A stretch of 64,000 bases of DNA. Origin: Olivibacter jilunii. GTDB lineage: Bacteria > Bacteroidota > Bacteroidia > Sphingobacteriales > Sphingobacteriaceae. Location of the stretch: NCBI RefSeq assembly GCF_900607235.1, contig NZ_LR027852.1, positions 124,001 to 188,000 of the forward strand, given 5' to 3'. The first letter of the stretch is position 1. The number at the start of each line of letters is the position of its first letter. Made by a program: the position numbers and the translations under genes. Shown here in pieces: positions 38,601-47,609 of the stretch. The notes under the pieces were generated by a model. That model worked only from the letters and a program-made list of their open reading frames with translations, was not told the DNA's origin and made no database searches.

Positions 38601-39261
38601 GTTAAGTGATTTTGGTTATAAATTGTTGTTTAAGAACGGGTTGTGTTACATTAGGTTGGCCTGCAAATGCTTTCAAAAAGCACAATAATATCCCAGCGCA
38701 CATTTTTTTGTTTCACAAATGTGATCGCCTGCTTCACAGCATCGAGTCCGTAAATAAATTGATAGGGTAAGTGCTTTACGATCGATTACACGATTAAGTT
38801 ATTGAGAATAACAGAAAACCTCTAAGGATCTATTGCACAATAATGTTTAATAAACGAGGGATTAAGCTGGTTGATGGCTTACATTCTGTTCTCTGTTGCT
38901 ATCAATAAAATGTATTGATCGGTTGCTTGTATTGTTCTTGTGTTTGTATTAGTCTGACTTTAATTGAATTTAGTCTCTCATAATTGTAACATTTCTGTGA
39001 ATATAGATAATATTTTTAACAAAGCAATAGTATTTCAAAAAAAAAGTTTTTGATGGGTTCTTATTTATACCAAGTATAAAATGAAACATACTTTTGTGAA
39101 ATAAAATAGAAGTTTAGCAGCTCGTGCCCACCTAACTTAAGCTTTCAAGTTTGCTGTGTAGACAGAAAACAAGCCCTATCCGGCTCTTCAAAAAAATAGC
39201 TGATTTCAGGGGCAGCCGATAGTGGCAAATTCGCTAGTTTTGTTCACATCCCATTAGAAAT
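38601..39261. other. Divergent intergenic region susC / ankyrin gene
   Basis: 660 bp between two divergent operons. A TAGTTTTG element at 39235-39242 is a plausible -7 for the ankyrin gene. No clear promoter for susC, no binding-site palindrome and no small gene were found. Confidence 0.5.
39235..39242 (+). promoter_or_regulatory. Promoter -7 element of the ankyrin operon
   Basis: TAGTTTTG fits TAnnTTTG, 19 nt before the ATG; the -33 element is not clear. Confidence 0.4.
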
Positions 39262-40461
39262 ATGACAAACGACGAATTAAGAGCAATAGAGTCCGCCGCA
39301 AGGGCTAAAGATTCGGAACAACTCAAGGCGATAACCGAACAGGCTACAAGTGCTAAAGATTTTCAAGATTATGCACTTGGATCTGCCGTCACTCAGTTGA
39401 TTAAATCGAGTCAATACGAAATAATCGACCTTTTTATTCGGAAAGGTTTGATCGAAACGGATCTTTATCTATACGACAAATTTGACAATAGTATTATTAA
39501 CACATTCTTACGCATCGATAGTCTGCAATTGCAGGACTTAGCTGGTTATTTAGCTTGGTTTGAAACTTTTGCCACCCGGATCGATGAAATTGACGAAGAA
39601 GTAGGGGGGATTACTTTACTCAACTATGCGATTGAGGTGAATGCGCCCGTCTCCTTATTGAAAATATTAGTGGGTCAAGGGGCAGACATTCATCGGAAAG
39701 ATAAATACGACCAAACGCTTCTTTACAAGATATGTAATTACGGGATGAAACCCGAAGCCTATCGAAGAGAGCTTGTAACATGGTTGATAGCAGAAGGCCT
39801 AGATATAAATGCTGCCAATGTTGAGGGGAATACACCCCTTCATGTTGCTGTTCGTTTGCGGAATATAGAGGTGATAAAAGCGTTGTTGGAAGCCGGTGCC
39901 TACCCCAATGTTGAAAATAAGCAGGGAGAGAGCGCCTTTTTTCATGCCGCTGTTTTTCAATTCGACGCAAAAATAATGGAGTTGTTTTTACATTATCAGA
40001 CCCCGGATTTTTATGCTTTAACCAAACAAAAAGAGAATCTCTTAAATGGTTTTTTGCGCGCCATGGTATATGAGAATGATGATAATTATAAAATATTGGA
40101 TATGTTGTTAGATCATGGAGGCGACCTTAAGGAGCCGTCGGACTATTACCATCGGCCAAAAACAGGAATTGACTGGGCTTTAGAGAAGTCATACAACTTA
40201 CTGGAGCGCTTGGTACACAGAGGTGCTCTCGATCTCGACTATCGCGATAATGAAGGCAACACGTTATTGCATAAGGTATGTATGTTTAACTTGAATTATG
40301 ATGAACCAAAGGCAAAAGAACTGTACCGAAAGGTGAAATTTCTATTACAACAAGGTGTAGATGCCAAATTAGAAAATATAGCCGATAAAAAAGCGGTAGA
40401 TTATGCGTTGGGTGACAATCTGAAATCAAAAACAGTAGAATTATTATTAGCACAAGAATAA
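39262..40461 (+). CDS. Ankyrin-repeat protein
   Basis: 399 residues with at least five ankyrin-type repeats, the clearest being GGITLLNYAIEVNAPVSLLKILVGQGADIHRKD (about 113-145), GNTPLHVAVRLRNIEVIKALLEAGAYPNVENKQG (about 187-220) and GNTLLHKVCM with LLQQGVDAKLEN near the end. The N-terminal 100 residues are helical and unlike ankyrin. No signal peptide, so probably cytoplasmic. It is 8 bp from a second ankyrin gene. Confidence 0.85.
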   Translation: MTNDELRAIESAARAKDSEQLKAITEQATSAKDFQDYALGSAVTQLIKSSQYEIIDLFIRKGLIETDLYLYDKFDNSIINTFLRIDSLQLQDLAGYLAWFETFATRIDEIDEEVGGITLLNYAIEVNAPVSLLKILVGQGADIHRKDKYDQTLLYKICNYGMKPEAYRRELVTWLIAEGLDINAANVEGNTPLHVAVRLRNIEVIKALLEAGAYPNVENKQGESAFFHAAVFQFDAKIMELFLHYQTPDFYALTKQKENLLNGFLRAMVYENDDNYKILDMLLDHGGDLKEPSDYYHRPKTGIDWALEKSYNLLERLVHRGALDLDYRDNEGNTLLHKVCMFNLNYDEPKAKELYRKVKFLLQQGVDAKLENIADKKAVDYALGDNLKSKTVELLLAQE

Positions 40462-40469
40462 GTTGTATT

Positions 40470-41813
40470 ATGTCTCAATCATTTATCATTGCCTGTGAAG
40501 GAGGTAAAAGGAAGATTGCTGAAATCCTTTTGGAAAAACAACAAGTTGATGTGGGTTATACTGACGAAAAAGGCCGTACAGCATTACATTATGCGGCGCA
40601 TCGCGGTTATTTGGATCTAGTGAAGCAATTAGTTGAATCAGGTGCGGATCTGAATTATGAAGACCATCAGGGAGAAACGCCCCTGTACTTTGCCTTGTTG
40701 CAAAAACAGAAACAAACGGCCTTGTTTTTAATGAACCAGGGAGCTGATATACGAATAAACGACTTTCTGGGTAACAGCTTATTGCATATTGCCGCAAGAA
40801 CCGGACAACAGGAGGTGGCCGAAAAATTGATCGCTGACGGACTCGATATTAACGCTTTAAACAATGAGGCAGAATCACCTTTATTGATTGCTGTGCAATA
40901 TAAGTACCCGCCGATGGTGCAATTACTATTAGATAATGGAGCTGAAGCAAATGTAAGTGATAAGCAGGGAAATACGGCGTTAAATTTGGCTGTTGAACAG
41001 AACTCGGTACCGATCGTTAATAAGCTTTTAGACAATGGAGCGGCTGTCAATATAGTGAATGATCAGAGCGAAGGCCCTCTCCTTTTAGCAACGAAATTAG
41101 GTAACCGTTTAATTACGCAACGTTTAGTAGAACAGGGTGCTGATATTTTTGCCGAATCGGCCGAAGGTATATCGCCGGTATGGTACGTGTGTGGCAGTAA
41201 TCAAAAGGAGCTATTGGCGCTATTTCTATCCAAAGGATTGTCTCCCGATTATGCAAGGCCGGTCGATTCTTTCGATGGCCGAGACGGGGATTATATTCGG
41301 AAATTGATTGCGCGAACCGGTACGCGTACTTTTATATTAGGCTTTGAACCGCATTATGCAGGCGAGACTTTGTTACAGACGGCCGCGAAATCCGGTTATC
41401 TTTCTTTAGTAAAACAACTGTTAGAGGCGGGAGCAGCGATTGATAAGCAAGACGCCGCAGGCAATACCGCGTTGCATTATGCAGCGGCTTATGGTAAGAA
41501 AGATGTTGTCCGGTTTTTGTTAACGCATGGCGCAACCACAGATTTAGCCAACGCGTTGGAGCAAAAGCCTATCGATTATGCTAATATGCAAGGTTTCAAC
41601 GAGATAACCGCCCTATTAATCGATTTTGGTGCTCAATCAAATGATATAGTTGACGGGCCGATGCAGGCAGAAATGCCAAAGGTAGCCGTACAGGCGGGTA
41701 TGGATATGGCACAAAAGAAACAGGCACTTTTTGATTTGAAGGATTTATTAGATGCAGGTATAATCAATCAAGAGGAATTTGATGCCGAGAAAAATAAAAT
41801 TCTACAATCCTGA
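40470..41813 (+). CDS. Ankyrin-repeat protein with C-terminal SHOCT domain
   Basis: 447 residues. Repeats run from about residue 30 to 390: GRTALHYAAHRGYLDLVKQLVESGADLNYED, GNSLLHIAARTGQQEVAEKLIADGLDINALN, GNTALNLAVEQNSVPIVNKLLDNGAAVN and GNTALHYAAAYGKKDVVRFLLTHGA. The last ~35 residues (KKQALFDLKDLLDAGIINQEEFDAEKNKIL) are a SHOCT motif, often an oligomerisation or targeting tail. In operon with the previous gene and a small membrane protein. Confidence 0.87.
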   Translation: MSQSFIIACEGGKRKIAEILLEKQQVDVGYTDEKGRTALHYAAHRGYLDLVKQLVESGADLNYEDHQGETPLYFALLQKQKQTALFLMNQGADIRINDFLGNSLLHIAARTGQQEVAEKLIADGLDINALNNEAESPLLIAVQYKYPPMVQLLLDNGAEANVSDKQGNTALNLAVEQNSVPIVNKLLDNGAAVNIVNDQSEGPLLLATKLGNRLITQRLVEQGADIFAESAEGISPVWYVCGSNQKELLALFLSKGLSPDYARPVDSFDGRDGDYIRKLIARTGTRTFILGFEPHYAGETLLQTAAKSGYLSLVKQLLEAGAAIDKQDAAGNTALHYAAAYGKKDVVRFLLTHGATTDLANALEQKPIDYANMQGFNEITALLIDFGAQSNDIVDGPMQAEMPKVAVQAGMDMAQKKQALFDLKDLLDAGIINQEEFDAEKNKILQS

Positions 41814-41841
41814 ACTTGTTGAAATATAAAATAAGATAACT

Positions 41842-42114
41842 ATGTTGATTTATCGAGGTTGGGGAATCTTAGCCATTTTAATACCCATTGTATGTATAAT
41901 GATTGGCATATCGCTTTTTGGCGAAGCAGGAAATTCGACTTTACGTGGGTTTCTTTACAGTTTGTTAGTTTCCGGTATTATAATCGTTCCCTTGGGGCTT
42001 TATCTTAAACGTAAAGGTAGAAAGCACGATTTATATTTTATTCCGTTATTTGTTTGGGGAATCGTTTGGATCACTGTTGCGTTTGGGTTTTTACTCGGAA
42101 AAGGTCTTTTGTAA
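41842..42114 (+). CDS. Small membrane protein
   Basis: 90 residues, three hydrophobic helices (about 6-24, 33-52, 65-84) and a basic loop (LKRKGRKHD). No family recognised. It follows the ankyrin genes by 28 bp and may be their membrane partner, which is inference from position only. Confidence 0.65.
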   Translation: MLIYRGWGILAILIPIVCIMIGISLFGEAGNSTLRGFLYSLLVSGIIIVPLGLYLKRKGRKHDLYFIPLFVWGIVWITVAFGFLLGKGLL

Positions 42115-42140
42115 GTGAGTTTACCAAGCAATAGGTTAGC

Positions 42141-42171
42141 TTGTGTTTTATTGTCAATTTGGCTAAGTTTG
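42141..42171 (+). promoter_or_regulatory. Promoter of the DUF481-like gene
   Basis: TTG (42141-42143), 20 bases, TAAGTTTG (42164-42171), and the ATG seven bases later. A very short 5' leader is implied. Confidence 0.55.
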
Positions 42172-42178
42172 TCTAGTA

Positions 42179-42910
42179 ATGGTCAAACAGCTATGGTTTT
42201 CTGTTCTCTTTGTTGTTTTCATTAGCCTCGCACACGGTCAAACGCAGGATAGCACAAATTATTACGTCCAGTTCTCGTCCACGAATTCGATTAATAAAAC
42301 AAATGACAAAAGCGCATTTCTATTGAACAACGCACTCCGTTTTTCCATCGCAAAAGAGCGGATTAAACTAAATTTCAACAATAACTGGCTCTATGGACGC
42401 CAGGATGGGAGCCAGTCAAATAACGATTTTTCAAGCTCACTTGATTTTAATATTTATCGGAAAGATCTTCGGTTTTTCTATTGGGGTTTAGCGAATTACA
42501 ATACGAGCTTTTCTTTAAAGATTAGAAACCAACTATTGGCGGGAGCCGGCGTTGCTTATAACCTGATTGACAAAAACGAAGTTTTTCTTAACATAAGCGA
42601 CGGCTTTCTCTATGACGCAAGCAGTATTCTTGAAAATGAGTTACCTATAGATTATCAAACGGTACGAAACTCTTTTAGACTCCTTTACAAATTTGTCTTT
42701 AAAGAGCTTATCATCATTCAGGGCAGTAATTTCTACCAACCTTCGCTCACCGATGCGGCAGACTTTAATATTAAATTAAACAACGATATTGCATTTAAAC
42801 TAAATAAATGGCTTAGTTTAAAAGGCTCTTTGGTATATAACCGTATTAATCGTACAGATCGAGAAAACCTATTATTTACCTATGGAGTTGCTTTTGAAAA
42901 GTATTTTTAA
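42179..42910 (+). CDS. DUF481-like outer-membrane beta-barrel protein
   Basis: 243 residues with a signal peptide (FVVFISLAHGQ). The mature part alternates polar and aromatic residues in strands such as RIKLNFNNNWLYGR, LRFFYWGLANYNTSFSLKIRNQLLAGAGVAYNLI and WLSLKGSLVYNRINR, and ends with VAFEKYF, a C-terminal aromatic residue typical of barrels. The layout is like DUF481 proteins. Function unknown. Confidence 0.65.
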   Translation: MVKQLWFSVLFVVFISLAHGQTQDSTNYYVQFSSTNSINKTNDKSAFLLNNALRFSIAKERIKLNFNNNWLYGRQDGSQSNNDFSSSLDFNIYRKDLRFFYWGLANYNTSFSLKIRNQLLAGAGVAYNLIDKNEVFLNISDGFLYDASSILENELPIDYQTVRNSFRLLYKFVFKELIIIQGSNFYQPSLTDAADFNIKLNNDIAFKLNKWLSLKGSLVYNRINRTDRENLLFTYGVAFEKYF

Positions 42911-43070
42911 GCTTTCGGTAGTTGCCCGAGCTACTTCACAAAAACGACGATAATGAAAACTTTTTTGGCACGTTATTACTTCTGTAAAAGAAGTAATTTG
43001 TCTTGCGAATGAAACCTTCCACTAATATGGCAGGGAAGCATAGGTCTAATTCATTAATTATTTTACGCTG

Positions 43071-43730
43071 ATGAAGAAAGCAGTTGTATTTGGTGCCACC
43101 GGCCTTATAGGCTCGTATCTTTTAAAGGAATTACTCAATAGTACAGATTATGAAGTCGTAACGGTTGTTGTTCGGAGAAAATTGACTATTCATCATCCTA
43201 AGTTGAAACTGTTAATAGGCGACTATCATAGCTTACCTAGTCTGAAAGAAGATATTAAAGCCGATGAAGTTTATATAACCTTGGGAACTACGAAAAATAA
43301 AACACCTGATCAAAGGGTATATTACGAGATAGACCACGACTATCCGGTGCTGGCTGCAAAAATAGCCAAAGAACAAGGTGCAACAGCCGTTTTTTTAGTG
43401 ACGGCCGTCGGTGCGAATCCTAGCTCCGGTGTGTTTTATTTAAGGACGAAGGGGGAAGTGGAAAGGGATCTCACAGCACAAGGGTTCGATCATACACATA
43501 TTTTCAGACCTTCCATGTTAATGGGAAATCGGGACGAGAATAGGCCATTGGAAAAATTTTTTATGGCCATATGGTGGTTTATTGGACCGCTGTTAATAGG
43601 GAAGGGGCTTGAAAAATATCGAGGTATTGCCGGAGAGCGTGTGGCTAATGCCATGATAAAAGCTGCACAAAATCAAAACGAAAAAGTAAAAATTTATCAT
43701 TGGCGAGAAATGCAGGATCTTTTAAAATGA
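43071..43730 (+). CDS. NAD(P)-binding oxidoreductase (HTATIP2/TIP30-like)
   Basis: 219 residues, atypical short-chain dehydrogenase: cofactor-binding KKAVVFGATGLIGSYLLKELL, VVVRR, ADEVYITLGTTKNK, VFLVTAVGANPSSGVFYLRTKGEVE and FRPSMLMGNRDENRPLEK. Substrate unknown. It lies 80 bp before a TetR gene and may be under its control. Confidence 0.82.
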   Translation: MKKAVVFGATGLIGSYLLKELLNSTDYEVVTVVVRRKLTIHHPKLKLLIGDYHSLPSLKEDIKADEVYITLGTTKNKTPDQRVYYEIDHDYPVLAAKIAKEQGATAVFLVTAVGANPSSGVFYLRTKGEVERDLTAQGFDHTHIFRPSMLMGNRDENRPLEKFFMAIWWFIGPLLIGKGLEKYRGIAGERVANAMIKAAQNQNEKVKIYHWREMQDLLK

Positions 43731-43810
43731 GCCGAATTCGCTGCTTATGAAAAGAGCTCACATTTTGTTGCTATCAATAATTTTTTTTCCTTTGTGCAAA
43801 AGGAACCGGC

Positions 43811-44401
43811 ATGAAAAAGGCGGAAGCAACTCGATTCAGTATTCTACGAAAAGCCTTTGAACTCATATACACGAAGGGATATCAAACAACGAGCATTGAT
43901 GATATTCTTGCAACAACAAAAGTAACGAAAGGAGCCTTCTATTACCATTTCAAGAATAAAGATGAAATGGGACTGGCCATTATCAATGAAATTCTTAAAC
44001 CTAATTTTGCCAAAAATTTCATTGATCCTTTAAAAAACGATCAGGACCCTATAGAACTCATATATAATATGATGTACCACCTCTTGATGGAAAACGAATT
44101 TCTAAAAGTAGAATATGGTTGCCCTGCCGCTAATCTAACGCAAGAAATGGCCCCTTGGAATGAGCGTTTTGCGAAAGCACTTGACGAACTCGTCAATCAA
44201 TGGAATAAGTCTTTAATCGCAACGATCGAAAAAGGAAAGAAAGACGGACGTATACGACAGAACGTGGACGCAAAACAGGTTACTTTTTTTGTTATGTCGG
44301 GTTATTGGGGTATCCGTAATTTCGGCAAACTTGAAAATAATCGATCGGTATATGTTTCTTATTTAAAGGAACTTAAGAATTACTTGAACTCGCTGAGATA
44401 A
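43811..44401 (+). CDS. TetR/AcrR family transcriptional regulator
   Basis: 196 residues. The N-terminal helix-turn-helix is ILRKAFELIYTKGYQTTSIDDILATTKVTKGAFYYHFKNKDEMGLAII; the C-terminal ligand domain has YGCPAANLTQEMAPWNERF, as in the LmrA/YxaF-like group. A 24-bp palindrome overlapping the promoter of the next gene (44414-44437) is its probable operator. Confidence 0.9.
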   Translation: MKKAEATRFSILRKAFELIYTKGYQTTSIDDILATTKVTKGAFYYHFKNKDEMGLAIINEILKPNFAKNFIDPLKNDQDPIELIYNMMYHLLMENEFLKVEYGCPAANLTQEMAPWNERFAKALDELVNQWNKSLIATIEKGKKDGRIRQNVDAKQVTFFVMSGYWGIRNFGKLENNRSVYVSYLKELKNYLNSLR

Positions 44402-44413
44402 TTTTTTTATCTA

Positions 44414-44449
44414 AAAACATACTGAGTAGTATGTTTTGTTATATCTTTG
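44414..44449 (+). promoter_or_regulatory. Probable TetR operator and -7 element
   Basis: A perfect inverted repeat, AAAACATACT, four bases, AGTATGTTTT (44414-44437), is followed by TATCTTTG (44442-44449), a full match to TAnnTTTG. The palindrome covers the position of the -33 element, so binding there would block transcription of the gene at 44469. It lies 12 bp after the TetR stop. Confidence 0.72.
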
Positions 44450-44468
44450 CTTCGTTAATTAAAAAACG

Positions 44469-44927
44469 ATGTACGTTACACTTATTTTTCTTCATTCTCT
44501 TTTCAGGTGGTTGGTGCTAGTCAGTCTAGTCGTCGCTATTGTTCGTGCCTATCTAGGTGTTAATCAGCTTAAGCCCTTTTCAAAAACGGATAATGCAATT
44601 AGGCATTGGACGGCCACCATTGCACACATACAGCTGGTGCTTGGAATTATCCTTTATACCAAAAGCCCTATTATAAAATATTTCTGGAAGGAAACCGAGG
44701 AGACCTCGTCGAATTGGGACGTAGCATTTTTTGCCCTGTTCCATGCCTTCTTGATGTTTAGCGCGGTGGTTGTCCTTACTGTTGGCTCTTCTTTAGCTAA
44801 GCGTAAATCGGAAGATGGAGAAAAGTTTAGGACCATGCTGATATGGTTTTCAATAGCCTTGTTTATTATTTTTATAGCCATTCCATGGCCATTTTCACCT
44901 TTATCTAGCAGACCTTATTTTAGATAA
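44469..44927 (+). CDS. Conserved membrane protein under the TetR operator
   Basis: 152 residues with four transmembrane helices (about 5-27, 46-64, 85-107, 122-143). Conserved-looking H9, H46 and H53 and the phrase HSLFRWLVLVSLV recall cytochrome-b-like or heme-associated membrane proteins, but this is weak. It is one base from the next gene and probably co-regulated with it. Confidence 0.68.
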   Translation: MYVTLIFLHSLFRWLVLVSLVVAIVRAYLGVNQLKPFSKTDNAIRHWTATIAHIQLVLGIILYTKSPIIKYFWKETEETSSNWDVAFFALFHAFLMFSAVVVLTVGSSLAKRKSEDGEKFRTMLIWFSIALFIIFIAIPWPFSPLSSRPYFR

Positions 44928-44928
44928 T

Positions 44929-45234
44929 ATGATACACTTGAAACAATCAAAAGTTGCTACGCTCCGTCTGATAGGTGTAGCCGAGGGAATATCGTTATTA
45001 ATCCTCGTTTTTGTCGCGGTACCGATGAAATACTATTTCGATAACCCTTCTTTAACTAAATTAATGGGCCCTATTCATGGTGCGCTGTTTTTGCTATTTG
45101 TTTTTAATGCGCTTAGTGTAGGAATAGAGCAAAAATGGAAATTTAGAACCACCACATGGCAGGTTCTACTGGCTTGTATCGTGCCCTTTGGGACGTTCTA
45201 TATCGATCGAAAGATTCTTCGGAAATTAGATTAA
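44929..45234 (+). CDS. DUF3817 membrane protein
   Basis: 101 residues, three hydrophobic helices, with the family features LRLIGVAEGISLLILVFVAVPMKY, GPIHGALFLLFV and a C-terminal VPFGTFYIDRK. DUF3817 proteins are small membrane proteins of unknown role. Second gene of the TetR-controlled pair. Confidence 0.83.
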   Translation: MIHLKQSKVATLRLIGVAEGISLLILVFVAVPMKYYFDNPSLTKLMGPIHGALFLLFVFNALSVGIEQKWKFRTTTWQVLLACIVPFGTFYIDRKILRKLD

Positions 45235-45434
45235 AAAAGTAAATGTGTCATTGTTGTTAAAAAACGGTGACAGCAATACGAAATAGTAGCGCTTTATCTC
45301 ACCTTTACGTTACAAAGAAGCTTACATTTAATCTGTTCTTTATTCGTCTGAGCATAAAAAATATAGATTAGAAAAAATTAATTTCATATTATCAAAATGT
45401 TAAGCCAAATTTGCAAATGTTTTTTTGAGAGGAG

Positions 45435-46160
45435 ATGCAACCTTTAATTCAAATGGAATACCCGGCAACCATTACCTGGAAACAGGCGATGCAAAGTTGG
45501 GCTTTTAAAAGCTGGCTGATCGCTGGCCATCTTTTGTTTATTGTACTTTTATTTGTGCTGCCCCAATTCTTTGATCATATCGAGCTGAGAGATGGAGTGC
45601 CTTTATATGATCCGTTGCTGAACCTTTTACCTACCATGGATTTATCAACGCCCATATTTGTATGTATATGGGGGATGGCAGCGTTGCTTTTGTATCGGTG
45701 TTTTTCTAGCCCTGCCATTATGATTACCGCATTATATGGCTTCTTGCTGGTTGTATTTATGCGGATGCTGACCATTTCGTTGGTCGCATTAGACCCTCCC
45801 ACCGGATTAATTCCTCTAGTGGATCCGTTAAGCAATATTGCCTATGGAAAGGCCGGTTTTATTACCAAAGATCTTTTTTTTTCCGGTCATACCTCCACGA
45901 TGTTTCTTATCTTTTTATGTTTACCAAATCGAGTGGATAAGCTATTAGCTTTAATAGCCACGCTATTGGTCGGAAGCATGGTGCTGATTCAGCATGTGCA
46001 TTACAGTATCGATGTGCTGGCGGCTCCTTTATTTACCTGGTGTTGTTTTTGGTTGGGACGCGAAATCGCATTAAGCGGATGGTATAAGGCAGCCCATTTA
46101 GCTTTAGCAAAAGAAAAAGTGGGTGTGCGTGTGGTGACTACTGAGCTTCGTAAGCTATAA
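45435..46160 (+). CDS. PAP2_C (sphingomyelin synthase-like) membrane protein
   Basis: 241 residues, six hydrophobic segments. The catalytic motifs are DLFFSGHTSTMFLIF and QHVHYSIDVLAAP, which match the sphingomyelin-synthase-type branch (His, then H-x3-D) rather than the KxxxxxxRP branch seen at 18.2 kb. Members transfer or remove lipid phospho-headgroups. As Sphingobacteriaceae make sphingolipids, a role in ceramide headgroup chemistry is possible but unproven. Confidence 0.75.
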   Translation: MQPLIQMEYPATITWKQAMQSWAFKSWLIAGHLLFIVLLFVLPQFFDHIELRDGVPLYDPLLNLLPTMDLSTPIFVCIWGMAALLLYRCFSSPAIMITALYGFLLVVFMRMLTISLVALDPPTGLIPLVDPLSNIAYGKAGFITKDLFFSGHTSTMFLIFLCLPNRVDKLLALIATLLVGSMVLIQHVHYSIDVLAAPLFTWCCFWLGREIALSGWYKAAHLALAKEKVGVRVVTTELRKL

Positions 46161-46377
46161 TTTCTCTTCCAATAGCGTTAATTTCATCGTCCGCTTCAAA
46201 ACGAGGTAGCTCGGTTTCCGAATCCAATTTAATCCAGCTATTCTCCGTGTCTTTCATGATTTTCATATATTCGACACCATCTTTATAAACGGTATAGATG
46301 TCCTCTTCTTCCGGGAAGATCGCATAATCAATCTCATTGAGAGTAATGTCAAAAGGCTCTTTCGTTTGCATAGTCAT
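46138..46377 (-). CDS. Small conserved protein of unknown function
   Basis: 79 acidic residues (MTMQTKEPFDITLNEIDYA, EEEDIYTVYKDGVEYMKIMKD); ATG 46371 is an alternative start. The 3' end overlaps the convergent PAP2_C gene by 23 bp. No family recognised; the composition and length suggest a soluble small protein. Confidence 0.55.
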   Translation of the reverse strand: MTMQTKEPFDITLNEIDYAIFPEEEDIYTVYKDGVEYMKIMKDTENSWIKLDSETELPRFEADDEINAIGREIIAYEAQ

Positions 46378-46472
46378 CTTTTGTTACAAAGTTAAGGAAA
46401 TTCTATTATAGTAAATAAGGTAGATAGTTTGGGTTAGACTTATTGCACTTTACATGGAGTCATGCTCATTTT

Positions 46473-46972
46473 AAAAGAACGTTTATTTTATACATCCCAC
46501 TTGCTGCGCCCATTGGGCCAAGGTGCTTTGGCTTGTCTATTCCGTTGCAACCCGTGGTCAGATGCCCATCCGTGAATCGGAGCCACCCTCTTGCGCAATG
46601 GCGTGCCCTTCGTTCGTCGATTCACTGATTACCGTCTGCTTCGCATAATAATGGTGAGGGGCATCTTTGACTGCCGGTTGCTGCCTCCATAGACTAGGCC
46701 ATTATCGTCCTTTGGAACGATTTTGCAACGGGCTATAGCGCAGGGCATAACGGCCTTCCAGGGTGAGCGTAAAGAAAATTCGGTTAGCAGGGCGTGCTAA
46801 AGTGTTATGCGAAAAAGCGAAGGGAAGGAATTGTGAATAGGGGCGGCTCCGCAGAACAGAGGGATAGGAACCGAATTTTTAGTGAGCACTGGATAGCCTT
46901 GATTGTTTGGTTCTTTATGATCAAGCATAAAGAACATATATTAAAAAAGTTGAATAAAATAAACGTTCTTTT
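46473..46972 (+). repeat. Structured dispersed element, copy B, with perfect terminal inverted repeats
   Basis: Exactly 500 bp between AAAAGAACGTTTATTTTAT (46473-46491) and its complement (46954-46972). Interior stems: AGATGCCC (46560-46567 / 46659-46666), GTGAATCG (46572-46579 / 46618-46625), AAAATTCGGTT (46775-46785 / 46869-46879), TGTTaTGCG (46803-46811 / 46850-46858, one mismatch) and the end hairpin GTTCTTTATG (46910-46919 / 46926-46935). The arrangement matches copy C with different base pairs in each stem. No convincing gene inside. Confidence 0.75.
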
Positions 46973-47068
46973 TATTATTACGCTCGATTGGATCATATGT
47001 TGAAAAAACTTTTTATAGTTAAACCTGTTGTGCTGAAAATAGTCTTATCGGTTGTAAATAATGATTAT

Positions 47069-47500
47069 ATGAGAAAAGTTTTTATACTAATCACGATGTT
47101 AACCATCGTCGTTGCTGCCTGTACAGCGAAAAAGGGGATGACGTCCAAAAAAGATGCATTGAACGGAACATGGGAATTGGACTATATCAGCGGTCCTCGC
47201 ATTGCATTTGAAGGCTTGTATCCCAATAAAAAACCCTTTATAAAAATTGAAGTAGACAGTAACCGCGTGAGTGGCAATACCAGTTGCAATAACTTTTTCG
47301 GAAAACTGAATCGTGATGGTCATAATATAAGCTTTAAAGAAGGTTTAGGAATGACGAAAATGTTTTGCGAAGGGCTGGGAGAGCCGACCTTCATCAGTAC
47401 GCTCGAAAAGGTAAATCGTTATGATATTACCGATGAAGGTAAAACGCTTCATTTTATTATGGGAGATATTGCTATGATGCGGTTCAGGCGGATTGACTAA
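47069..47500 (+). CDS. META domain lipoprotein (HslJ-like)
   Basis: 143 residues from ATG 47069 (MRKVFILITMLTIVVAACTAK); an upstream in-frame ATG at 46988 would add 27 residues without a signal and begins at the edge of element B, so it is rejected. Lipobox VVAAC. The META domain covers LNGTWELDYISGPRIAFEG, NRVSGNTSCNNFFGKLNRDG and GMTKMFCEGLGE. Function unknown; HslJ relatives are linked to novobiocin tolerance and motility. Confidence 0.85.
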   Translation: MRKVFILITMLTIVVAACTAKKGMTSKKDALNGTWELDYISGPRIAFEGLYPNKKPFIKIEVDSNRVSGNTSCNNFFGKLNRDGHNISFKEGLGMTKMFCEGLGEPTFISTLEKVNRYDITDEGKTLHFIMGDIAMMRFRRID

Positions 47501-47609
47501 ATGCTGAAATCGGACCTCTGTTAAAGGTTTGTTTCTTACCCTGAAATTTTGTACTTTGGACTATCACTTTTATTAACTAAGTTTTTATTAAAAAAATAAA
47601 CGATTCAGT

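Noticed and set aside
46988-47068. N-terminal extension of the META lipoprotein from ATG 46988
   Set aside because: The extension lacks a signal, and the ATG at 47069 directly begins a standard lipoprotein signal peptide with lipobox.
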